From Candidatus Stahliibacteriota bacterium (lineage in GTDB: Bacteria; Hydrothermota; UBA3073), in the NCBI GenBank assembly GCA_030627085.1, contig DAOUSS010000023.1:1-12575 (forward strand): DNA of 12,575 bases, in the 5' to 3' direction. Within the stretch, counting starts at the first letter, position 1. Each line of letters opens with the position of its first letter. The position numbers and the translations under genes were made by a program. A model generated the notes under the pieces. The model saw only the letters and a list, made by a program, of their open reading frames with translations. It made no database searches and was not told where the DNA came from. Below, in pieces: positions 6,905 through 12,575 of this stretch.

Positions 6905-7831
6905 ATGCAAGTTTTCACCGATATAAAACAAACAAAGAGATTATCCGTTAACACAATTACATGGGGTTCATTCGATGGAGTCCATAGAGGACACTGGAAG
7001 ATTCTCGCAGCAATGAGAAGCAAAGGAAGCCATCTTATAATAACATTCGAGCCCCATCCACAGACAGTCTTTTCACGGGGGTCATTCTGCTACCTGACTA
7101 CTCTCGGTGAAAAGATAAGGCTTATGAAGGGTTTTAATATCGAGAATCTTCTTATACTTCCTTTCAGTATGACACTTGCCCAGTTCGGACCCGAGGAGTT
7201 TATTGATTATATCTTCCATTATATCAGGGCAAAAGAGGTTATAGTTGGCGAAAATCACAGGTTCGGGCAGGGTCAGAAAGGGTCTTCAAAAACATTAATT
7301 GCCATCGGTAACAGGAGGGGAATAAATGTGACCATACTTCCTCTTACAACAATAGACGACACCAGAATATCCTCATCCCGTATCAGGAAGAATATAAAAC
7401 TCGGTACTGTGTGTATTGCCAATAGGTTACTTGGAAGACGCTATTCTGTGAAAGCCAGAATAATAAAAGGAAGAGGACGAGGAAAAGAGATCGGTAGACC
7501 AACTGCAAATCTGGATATTTCTGAAAAAAAATGCATTCCTATGGATGGTGTCTATGTCGGAAGGGCAAGGCTGGGAAAGAAGAAGTATGACTGCCTGATA
7601 TCCATAGGCCAAAGACCAACTTTCAAGGACAATAGTATAGATAATAAGAGTGTGTTTGAAGTCCATATATTAGATTTTAATCAGGAAATTACGGAAAGGT
7701 TGCTTGAGGTCTATTTCGTGCACTTCCTGCGTAGACATATCCTGTTTAACAACATTACTGAACTAAAAAAGGCAATAGACAAGGATGAGAAGATTGCAAG
7801 GAAGACACTGAATAATAGATTTGTACTGTAA
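6905..7831 (+). CDS. ribF: Bifunctional riboflavin kinase / FAD synthetase
   Basis: RibF phosphorylates riboflavin to FMN and adenylylates FMN to FAD. The 308-residue product has the N-terminal nucleotidyltransferase domain with WGSFDGVHRGH at residues 20-30, FEPHP, NHRFGQGQKGS and the SSSRIRKNI switch. The C-terminal flavokinase domain begins near residue 175 and carries GRGRGKEIGRPTANL with the PTAN motif at 199-202, followed by GVYVGRARL and a basic helical end. I chose ATG 6905; GTG at 6899 is in frame two codons earlier and equally close to the left edge of the domain. Neither has a ribosome site. Gly-Arg replaces the usual Gly-Phe before PTAN. Both domains are complete and of normal length. 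Confidence 0.95.
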   Translation: MQVFTDIKQTKRLSVNTITWGSFDGVHRGHWKILAAMRSKGSHLIITFEPHPQTVFSRGSFCYLTTLGEKIRLMKGFNIENLLILPFSMTLAQFGPEEFIDYIFHYIRAKEVIVGENHRFGQGQKGSSKTLIAIGNRRGINVTILPLTTIDDTRISSSRIRKNIKLGTVCIANRLLGRRYSVKARIIKGRGRGKEIGRPTANLDISEKKCIPMDGVYVGRARLGKKKYDCLISIGQRPTFKDNSIDNKSVFEVHILDFNQEITERLLEVYFVHFLRRHILFNNITELKKAIDKDEKIARKTLNNRFVL

Positions 7832-7850
7832 TTACCATTAAAAGACAATT

Positions 7851-7918
7851 GGACACAGATTTACCCCGTTAAATAGCTGGAGTTTATTTTTGAGTTATTT
7901 AACGGGGTGAACGCAGAT
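7851..7918. repeat. Hairpin element nested in a split ACGCAGAT repeat
   Basis: ACCCCGTTAAATA (7863-7875) pairs perfectly with TATTTAACGGGGT (7896-7908). The stem extends inward by G-T, C-G and T-A pairs and encloses a 14-base loop. Flanking words GGACACAGAT (7851-7860) and GAACGCAGAT (7909-7918) look like two units of the ACGCAGAT repeat seen at 4105-4194, as if the hairpin had inserted between them. No T-run follows, so it is not a typical terminator. Confidence 0.6.
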
Positions 7919-7936
7919 AGTAGTAGATTGAAAATT

Positions 7937-7963
7937 GTAGGAGCGACTTCCCAGTCGCGATAG
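7937..7963 (+). repeat. GTAG-headed REP-like palindrome upstream of rpsO
   Basis: GTAG (7937-7940) precedes GCGACT (7943-7948) pairing with AGTCGC (7953-7958) over a TCCC loop, followed by GATAG. A GTAG or GTRG head next to a short palindrome is the recognised form of REP elements mobilised by RAYT (TnpA-REP) transposases. No RAYT gene is in the window. Confidence 0.6.
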
Positions 7964-7999
7964 AAGGAAAAAGGATAAAGGTTAAAGGATAAATTACAT

Positions 8000-8039
8000 A
8001 ATAACTTAATAACCCAATGACCTAATAACTAATTAACTA
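8000..8039. repeat. Five imperfect octamer repeats before rpsO
   Basis: AATAACTT, AATAACCC, AATGACCT, AATAACTA and ATTAACTA run head to tail from 8000 to 8039, directly before the rpsO ribosome site. Upstream at about 7970-7993 the word AAAGGATAAA occurs twice. The 221-base gap between ribF and rpsO thus consists almost entirely of repeats; I see no convincing promoter in it. Confidence 0.55.
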
Positions 8040-8052
8040 TAAAGGAGGAGAT

Positions 8053-8316
8053 ATGGAAAAAGAAGGAAAACAAAAAATAATAAAGAAATTCCGTGTACAC
8101 AAAACTGATTCTGGTTCACCCGAGGTGCAGATAGCATTGCTAACATATAAAATAGGTATCCTTTCAGAGCATTTCAAAAAACACCCAAAGGATGTTCACT
8201 CAAGAGTTGGACTTATAAGGATGGTAAACAGGAGACGGAAACTCCTGAATTATCTTCTTCAAAAAGACCCTGCGCGATACTCCAAAGCGGTGAAAAAATT
8301 AAAATTAAGAAAGTAA
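8053..8316 (+). CDS. rpsO: Small ribosomal subunit protein uS15
   Basis: uS15 binds the 16S rRNA central domain early in small-subunit assembly. The 87-residue basic protein has the standard four-helix order: a short N-terminal helix, HKTDSGSPEVQIALLT, the loop and HFKKHPKDVHSRVGLIRMVNRRRKLLNYL, and the C-terminal AV/KLKLRK end. The SGSPEVQ and HS...GL...RRRKLL rRNA-binding residues are all present. ATG 8053 follows a strong AAAGGAGGAG site (8041-8050). Its place before pnp is widely conserved. In several bacteria uS15 represses its own message through a leader pseudoknot; the leader here is filled with repeats and I could not identify such a structure. Confidence 0.97.
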   Translation: MEKEGKQKIIKKFRVHKTDSGSPEVQIALLTYKIGILSEHFKKHPKDVHSRVGLIRMVNRRRKLLNYLLQKDPARYSKAVKKLKLRK

Positions 8317-8346
8317 TAACATAGATATATAAGGAGGATTAAGGAT

Positions 8347-10386
8347 ATGCGAAAGGAAATAGAATTAGGCGGAAGACAATTATCAATCGAGACAGGAGAT
8401 ATTGCGTTCCAAACTGATGGTTCCTGTTTGGTCAAATACGGAGATACTGTAGTTCTCTCAACTACCTGTTTTTCAAGACAGGAATCTGACTCTATGGGTT
8501 TTATCCCACTCACCTGTGATTACAGAGAAAGAACCTATGCAGCAGGCAAAATCCCCGGCGGTTTCTTTAAGAGAGAGGGGAGGCCTACGGAGAAGGAAAT
8601 ACTATCTTCAAGACTTATGGATAGACCTATTAGACCACTTCTGTCTGAACACCTGAGAAAAGAAGTTCAGTTGATAACCACTGTCCTTTCACAGGATGGA
8701 ATGAACGATGCAGATATACTGGGAATTGTAGGAGCAAGCCTGTCACTTGCAATTTCTCCTGTTCCGTTTATGGGACCTGTTGGCGCGGTGAGGATTGGCT
8801 GGCTCAATGGGGAATTCATCATAAATCCCACCTTCAGCGAACTGGCAGAGTCAAAACTCAATCTGGTAGCCGCAGGTACCAAAAAGGGAATAACTACTAT
8901 AGAGGCAGGAGTTTATGAACTGGAAGAACCCATCATAATAGAAGCGCTTCATCTCGCAGAGAATGAGATCAAAAAAATAGTGGAACTGCAGGAAGAAGTA
9001 ATCTCAGCAAATGGTAAGGAAAAGTTCACTCCTTCTACGGAGAACTACAAGGATATTGAAAAAAAGATAAGAAAAACCGCTTCAGAAAGACTTAAGAAAC
9101 TGCTCACTATCCCTGTAAAAAAGGAAAGAGGTGAGAAAATAGGCATGCTTATAACAGAAATAAAAAAAGAATTCGAGGAAGAATATGAAAATGTAGTGGA
9201 ATATATTTTTAATAAACTGGAGTCGGAAATACTCAGAGAAGACATAAAAAAGGGAATAAGGATAGACGGAAGAAAGCCCGACGCCTTGAGAGATATCACA
9301 TGTGAAGTCGGAATTCTTCCCAGAACCCACGGTTCAGCTATATTCAAAAGGGGGGAAACACAGGCATTATGTACCGTTACACTTGGAACTATGGGAGATG
9401 AACAAATGATAGAAGCTCTTGAAGGCAAATCCTTTAAATCATTTATGCTTCATTATAACTTCCCGCCATTTTCCGTTGGAGAAGTCAGAAGGATGTTTGG
9501 CCCCGGAAGAAGAGAGATCGGACATGGAGCACTTGCAGAAAAAGCCCTCTTTCCCATTCTCCCATCGGAAGAAACATTCGCTTATACAATAAGGATTGTA
9601 TCGGACATCCTTGCTTCCAATGGTTCGTCTTCTATGGCAACTGTGTGCGGTGGATCACTCGCTCTTATGGACGCAGGAGTTCCTATGAAATGTAATGTTG
9701 CAGGAATAGCAATGGGACTCGTTGATGATATAATACTGACAGATATAACAGGAGAAGAGGACCATCACGGTGATATGGATTTCAAGGTTGCAGGTACTCC
9801 TACTGGGATAACTGCTCTGCAACTGGATATAAAGAAAGAGTGGATAGATATTCAAACCATTTCAGAAGCTCTCATAAAGGCAAAGGACGCAAGAATAAAA
9901 ATACTTGAAATTATGAACAGCACCATATCATCGCCAAGAAAGGATATTTCCCAATATGCCCCCAGATTAAAGGTAATCTCCGTTCCAAAGGAGAAGATCG
10001 GTCAGGTTATAGGTCCGGGCGGTAAAGTGATTAGGGGTCTCTGTGAAGAAAGTGGTGCAACTATAGAGATAAATGACGAAGGCAAGGTATCCATCTCTGG
10101 CGAGACGAAAGAATCTGTGGAACTTGCAGAAAGACTTGTCAAACAACTCACAGAAGATGTAGAGGTTGGCAAGATATATGTTGGAACAGTTAAGCGTATA
10201 CTTCCATTCGGGGCATTTGTGGAGGTACTTCCTAATAAAGAGGGTATGATTCATATATCCCAGTTGGCTCATCAACGCGTAAGGTCTGTTGAAGACGAAG
10301 TGAAGGTGGGCGAAAAGGTTAAATGCAAGGTTATAGGAATTGATGAACAGGGCAGGATTCAATTATCAAAGAAGGCTGCATCATAA
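8347..10386 (+). CDS. pnp: Polyribonucleotide nucleotidyltransferase (PNPase)
   Basis: PNPase degrades RNA 3' to 5' by phosphorolysis and can add tails in reverse. ATG 8347 follows AAGGAGG (8331-8337). The 679-residue product has the first RNase PH domain (IPGGFFKREGRPTEKEIL, SRLMDRPIRPL), an all-helical linker at about residues 210-290, and the second RNase PH domain with the catalytic set D472, D478 and K480 in the EDHHGDMDFKVAGT block. The KH domain follows, with GPGG at 556-559, then an S1 domain from about residue 610 (GTVKRILPFGAFVEV...EGMIHISQ). The order and length are standard, and it stops soon after the S1 domain without a long acidic tail. It lies 30 bases after rpsO and is presumably co-transcribed. 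Confidence 0.98.
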   Translation: MRKEIELGGRQLSIETGDIAFQTDGSCLVKYGDTVVLSTTCFSRQESDSMGFIPLTCDYRERTYAAGKIPGGFFKREGRPTEKEILSSRLMDRPIRPLLSEHLRKEVQLITTVLSQDGMNDADILGIVGASLSLAISPVPFMGPVGAVRIGWLNGEFIINPTFSELAESKLNLVAAGTKKGITTIEAGVYELEEPIIIEALHLAENEIKKIVELQEEVISANGKEKFTPSTENYKDIEKKIRKTASERLKKLLTIPVKKERGEKIGMLITEIKKEFEEEYENVVEYIFNKLESEILREDIKKGIRIDGRKPDALRDITCEVGILPRTHGSAIFKRGETQALCTVTLGTMGDEQMIEALEGKSFKSFMLHYNFPPFSVGEVRRMFGPGRREIGHGALAEKALFPILPSEETFAYTIRIVSDILASNGSSSMATVCGGSLALMDAGVPMKCNVAGIAMGLVDDIILTDITGEEDHHGDMDFKVAGTPTGITALQLDIKKEWIDIQTISEALIKAKDARIKILEIMNSTISSPRKDISQYAPRLKVISVPKEKIGQVIGPGGKVIRGLCEESGATIEINDEGKVSISGETKESVELAERLVKQLTEDVEVGKIYVGTVKRILPFGAFVEVLPNKEGMIHISQLAHQRVRSVEDEVKVGEKVKCKVIGIDEQGRIQLSKKAAS

Positions 10387-10416
10387 AGTTCAGTTTAATA
10401 CAGTTTTTAACCTGTG

Positions 10417-11163
10417 ATGGACATTCTCCTTGCAGTAAGAGATACAATAAGCCATTATGATTTGATAAGGAAGGGAAATACTATTCTGGTTGCTTGCTCA
10501 GGTGGAGCCGATTCCATTGCCTTACTCTATATTCTTCTTGAAATCAAAAACACCATCGGAATAGGTGACATTCAGGTTGCCCATCTTGATCACCGCATAA
10601 GAGAAAACTCCCATAAGGATGCAGGCTTTGTTAAAAAAACCTGCCGTAATATTGGCATTCCCTGTATTGTGCATACTGAGGATGTTCCAAAATTTGCGAG
10701 AGAAAATTCTCTCTCTCTTGAAGATGCCGCAAGAACAATAAGATACAGATTCCTGGAAGAAAAACGAAAGGAACTTCATCTTGACATAATCGCAACAGGC
10801 CATAACCTGAACGACCAGATAGAAACATTCTTTCTGCGAATAGACAGAGGTACAGGACTTAAAGGACTTTCACTTATCCCGCCAAAGAGAGACAAAATCA
10901 TTCGCCCTCTTATCTGCATATACAGAGATCAAATCCTTCAGTTTCTAAATAGCCGTTCTATCCCTTACAGGATGGATGAATCTAATCTTAACCTATCAAT
11001 AAAACGCAATCTTATACGGCATAAACTTGCTCCTCATCTGCTTGAAACACTACCCGATTTTGGAGAGAAACTCATACGCCTACGCGACACCCTGGAGGCT
11101 GATGAGGAGGTAATTGAGTCATTAGTAGATAAAATATGGGGCGAAGTGGCAGAGATTGAGTAA
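10417..11163 (+). CDS. tilS: tRNA(Ile)-lysidine synthetase, N-terminal catalytic part (gene interrupted by TAA)
   Basis: TilS attaches lysine to C34 of tRNA-Ile(CAU), an essential modification that makes it read AUA. This piece of 248 residues contains the ATP-pyrophosphatase P-loop SGGADS (residues 28-33), HLDHRIRENSHKDAGFV, LEDAARTIRYRFLEE, ATGHNLNDQIETFFLRIDRGTGLKGL and the NLIRHKLAPHLLE region, so the catalytic domain is complete. The frame then ends at TAA 11161-11163. The codons that follow continue TilS in the same frame, so a single nonsense codon splits the gene. TAA is the normal stop of several neighbours, so recoding is unlikely. Start is ATG 10417 (GTG 10414 is adjacent); neither has a ribosome site. 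Sequencing error, a two-chain enzyme or inactivation remain possible. Confidence 0.85.
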   Translation: MDILLAVRDTISHYDLIRKGNTILVACSGGADSIALLYILLEIKNTIGIGDIQVAHLDHRIRENSHKDAGFVKKTCRNIGIPCIVHTEDVPKFARENSLSLEDAARTIRYRFLEEKRKELHLDIIATGHNLNDQIETFFLRIDRGTGLKGLSLIPPKRDKIIRPLICIYRDQILQFLNSRSIPYRMDESNLNLSIKRNLIRHKLAPHLLETLPDFGEKLIRLRDTLEADEEVIESLVDKIWGEVAEIE

Positions 11164-11171
11164 CAACTGAT

Positions 11172-11175
11172 GGAG
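11172..11175 (+). promoter_or_regulatory. Possible restart ribosome site for the tilS C-terminal part
   Basis: GGAG at 11172-11175 lies nine bases before ATG 11185, ten to twenty bases past the TAA that ends the first tilS piece. Ribosomes ending at 11163 could restart here. The only earlier in-frame ATG, at 11170, has no ribosome site. Confidence 0.35.
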
Positions 11176-11184
11176 TTTCTGTAT

Positions 11185-11850
11185 ATGAACAAAATAATTA
11201 TTGACACGACAAAACTCGCAAAATACTGCCTCGGGATCAGGATGCGAGTGATAAAAAAGACGCTTCTATCTATGGATATTCCACAGGAGAAGAAGTATGT
11301 AGAATACATCCTTTCTCTTCTTGAAAAGAATAAGACAGGAAAGAGGATAGATCTTCGGGGAGTTATCGTCCGTAGAGACTATGATAAATTGATTATAGAA
11401 AGCGAAAAGAGGGTTTTGCACCCTGATCTGCAGGAATGGACACTCCCTACACAAGGAAAACTCGAATTACCTGATTGTATTATAGAAACGGAACTCGTCC
11501 CTGTGAAGAGTATTAAGTCTGTCAATGGCAAGATTGGTTCAAAGAATACAGTTTATTTTGATATGGATAATCTCTTATTCCCTCTCAAAATAAGACATAG
11601 AAGAGCAGGCGATGTATTTATACCATTTGGATTTAAGGGGAAAAAGAAATTGAAGGATGTATTTGTAGACGACAAAGTCTCTGTATACAAAAGAGCATAT
11701 ATTTTGCTTGTTGTAGATGCCAATGACAGCATTCTCTGGATTGCAGGATATAGAAGATCAAATATAGCCCCTCTAACAGGGGCTACTCAAAAAGTCCTTA
11801 AAATTAATTTTCTTTCCCGACCCCTACCTGAAGAAAAAGACCGCAAATAG
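11185..11850 (+). CDS. tilS: tRNA(Ile)-lysidine synthetase, C-terminal part
   Basis: This piece continues the TilS reading frame after TAA 11161-11163. As a separate unit it would be 221 residues from ATG 11185, preceded by GGAG; ATG 11170 is an alternative. It holds the helical middle region (about residues 1-60, basic and Leu-rich) and the TilS C-terminal domain with LKIRHRRAGDVFIPFG at about 134-149, GKKKLKDVFVDDKV and ILWIAGYRRSN, residues known in the family to help recognise tRNA-Ile. Alone it has no catalytic motif. The last codons (TCCCGACCCCTACCTG...) overlap the end of the opposite-strand gene by 27 bases. A perfect GTAG-headed palindrome (minus strand, 11765-11786) falls in the IAPLTGAT codons, where the family length is nevertheless normal. 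Confidence 0.82.
   Translation: MNKIIIDTTKLAKYCLGIRMRVIKKTLLSMDIPQEKKYVEYILSLLEKNKTGKRIDLRGVIVRRDYDKLIIESEKRVLHPDLQEWTLPTQGKLELPDCIIETELVPVKSIKSVNGKIGSKNTVYFDMDNLLFPLKIRHRRAGDVFIPFGFKGKKKLKDVFVDDKVSVYKRAYILLVVDANDSILWIAGYRRSNIAPLTGATQKVLKINFLSRPLPEEKDRK
11765..11786 (-). repeat. GTAG-headed palindrome inside the tilS 3' coding region
   Basis: TAGCCCCT (11765-11772) pairs with AGGGGCTA (11778-11785) around CTAAC; read on the minus strand the sequence starts GTAG. It has the same head as the REP-like repeats at 7937 and 12540, but it also encodes a plausible TilS segment, so it may be coincidence. Confidence 0.4.
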
Positions 11851-12270
11851 CACCCCCACAACTGCTCCCGCAAAGACCTCAAAGCGAGTATGACCGAGTA
11901 ACTCTTTAAGTCTATCCTCTCCGAGTTTTCTCTTAAATTGAATATCCTCCATAATCTTATTTAATATCTCAGCCTGTTTCCCCGCAGCCCGTCTGACACC
12001 TTGTGCATCAAACATCACAACCAGAGTAAATACCAACGCCATTGCAAACATCGGAGAATCAAAGCCAAAGGTTATACCTACTGATGTCGCCATAGCAGTA
12101 ACAGCAGCAGTATGGGAGCTGGGCATGCCACCTGTATCAATAAACCACCTGAAATCAAATTTTTTGTTTTTTATTATCCCCAGGGTTACCTTGAAACACT
12201 GAGCGATTAACCAGGCAAAAAATGTGGCAAGGAATACCCTATTCCTGAATATTTGAGAGAAGAAATCCAT
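11824..12270 (-). CDS. YuiD/COG1963 divergent PAP2-like membrane protein
   Basis: This 148-residue minus-strand product starts at ATG 12270-12268; a TTG six codons earlier falls in a palindrome and is less likely. It has an N-terminal hydrophobic segment with the AWLIAQCFKV motif, the signature GGMPSSHTAAVTAMATSVG, VMFDAQGVRRAAGKQAEILNKI, and LGHTRFEVFAGAVVG before a terminal helix, matching the DUF212/COG1963 family. This family is related to acid phosphatases and PAP2 enzymes; its PSSH and GHT elements echo the PAP2 active site, but activity has hardly been shown and the substrate, perhaps a lipid phosphate, is unknown. It is transcribed toward tilS, overlapping its end by 27 bases, from its own strong promoter at 12331-12359. 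Confidence 0.88.
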   Translation of the reverse strand: MDFFSQIFRNRVFLATFFAWLIAQCFKVTLGIIKNKKFDFRWFIDTGGMPSSHTAAVTAMATSVGITFGFDSPMFAMALVFTLVVMFDAQGVRRAAGKQAEILNKIMEDIQFKRKLGEDRLKELLGHTRFEVFAGAVVGVLFAVFFFR

Positions 12271-12285
12271 TGTCTTAATGTAACT

Positions 12286-12301
12286 CAACCCTTCAGGGTT
12301 G
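12286..12301. repeat. CAACCC hairpin in the leader of the COG1963 gene
   Basis: CAACCC (12286-12291) pairs with GGGTTG (12296-12301) over TTCA; the bases allow a seventh pair. It lies about 16-31 bases before the chosen ATG of the minus-strand gene and inside its predicted transcript leader, so it could influence translation. It may also be a dispersed palindromic repeat. Confidence 0.5.
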
Positions 12302-12330
12302 CTTATTACCCCTTCACAATTAACTTGTAC

Positions 12331-12359
12331 ATTATACCACAGGAAAGCAGAAAAGTCAA
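12331..12359 (-). promoter_or_regulatory. Promoter for the COG1963 gene
   Basis: On the minus strand TTGACT (12359-12354) and TATAAT (12336-12331) are 17 bases apart, and TGG directly before the -10 box gives an extended -10. The boxes are identical to those of the yidC promoter. The start is expected near 12324, giving a leader of about 54 bases before ATG 12270. Confidence 0.85.
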
Positions 12360-12418
12360 GGAAAATTATAACCCAGGGTGCTTCAGACCTTAAGCATGGA
12401 TAATTAAACCTTTTTCCC

Positions 12419-12447
12419 TTGACATTTGCGAAATTTGGTGCTATAAT
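12419..12447 (+). promoter_or_regulatory. Consensus extended -10 promoter facing out of the window
   Basis: TTGACA (12419-12424) and TATAAT (12442-12447) are 17 bases apart with TGC just before the -10 box: a perfect sigma-70-type promoter. Transcription would start near 12454 and run through the octamer array and the GTAG palindrome toward a gene outside the window. It diverges from the COG1963 promoter, with about 60 bases between their -35 boxes. Confidence 0.88.
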
Positions 12448-12451
12448 CCGG

Positions 12452-12540
12452 GTTGGTCAGTTAGTTGGTTAGTTGGTTGGTTGGTTTGTTAGTTGGATAG
12501 TTGGTTAGTTGGATAGTTGGTTAGTTGGATAGTTGGTTAG
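12452..12540 (+). repeat. TAGTTGG octamer tandem array
   Basis: Three perfect copies of TTAGTTGGATAGTTGG lie at 12489-12504, 12505-12520 and 12521-12536, preceded from 12452 by looser TTAGTTGG/TTGG units. The basic period is eight. There are no spacers, so it is not a CRISPR array. The array lies in the first transcribed bases downstream of the promoter at 12419-12447. Confidence 0.8.
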
Positions 12541-12562
12541 TAGGCACGAATTCAATTCGTGC
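12540..12562 (+). repeat. GTAG-headed palindrome at the array end
   Basis: GTAG (12540-12543) is followed directly by GCACGAATT (12544-12552), C, and AATTCGTGC (12554-12562), a perfect 9-bp inverted repeat. The GTAG head plus palindrome again fits REP-type elements. No T-run follows, so it is unlikely to be a terminator. An ATG at 12572 could open the next gene but cannot be judged. Confidence 0.6.
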
Positions 12563-12575
12563 AAAAAGGCAATGA

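Noticed and set aside
7832..8052. uS15 autoregulatory pseudoknot or riboswitch in the rpsO leader
   Set aside because: The strong structures there are repeat palindromes; I could not fit a known leader motif.
9045..9428. 127-residue minus-strand frame opposite pnp (also 9967-10362)
   Set aside because: They are antisense shadows of conserved PNPase codons, with Ser/Phe-rich composition typical of such shadows and no start signals.
10391..10413. Promoter or ribosome site for tilS
   Set aside because: The A/T-rich bases include no paired -35/-10 boxes and no purine-rich ribosome site.
12452..12540. Possible CRISPR array
   Set aside because: The units are contiguous, 8-16 bases long, without unique spacers or cas genes.

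Overview
The window looks like chromosomal housekeeping DNA from a moderately AT-rich, diderm (outer-membrane-bearing) bacterium. Evidence for an outer membrane is a PorV/PorQ-type beta-barrel protein, an N-terminally lipidated lipoprotein and a YidC of the long form with a large periplasmic domain. PorV-type barrels with SbsA-like Ig-domain lipoproteins and many short intergenic palindromes suggest an uncultured FCB-type lineage (for example a WOR-3/Cloacimonadota-like candidate phylum). That placement is inference; no rRNA gene is present to test it.

Layout. 1-118: intergenic repeat hairpin. 119-2432: four tightly packed plus-strand genes: a 50-residue SPW-like membrane protein, a site-2-type M50 metalloprotease, an Ig-domain lipoprotein and a COG2426/PF06695 membrane protein. 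2440-4094: yidC with its own strong promoter, apparently giving a leaderless message. 4095-4243: inverted ACGCAGAT repeat element. 4244-6146: a DUF3467 protein, accB (biotin carrier of acetyl-CoA carboxylase) and the PorV-like barrel. 6158-10386: truB, ribF, rpsO and pnp, a widely conserved translation/RNA-processing gene order, interrupted by palindromes before ribF and a block of nested repeats before rpsO. 10417-11850: tilS, broken into two in-frame pieces by a TAA codon. 11824-12270, minus strand: a YuiD/COG1963 membrane protein that overlaps the tilS end tail-to-tail. 12271-12575: two divergent near-consensus promoters, an octamer tandem array and a GTAG-headed palindrome, leading into a gene beyond the window.

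The genes fall into two themes: envelope biogenesis (M50 protease, lipoprotein, YidC, AccB, PorV) and translation/RNA modification and decay (TruB, RpsO, PNPase, TilS), with RibF supplying FMN/FAD. I found no convincing new multi-gene system, phage, CRISPR array or transposase. The unusual signals are (1) a palindromic G/C-rich segment carried in frame inside yidC, (2) serine where YidC normally has the basic residue of its hydrophilic groove, (3) the in-frame stop in tilS with a possible restart site, (4) a leaderless yidC promoter, and (5) several kinds of short palindromic or period-8 repeats in the gaps, some nested and some carrying the GTAG head typical of REP elements.
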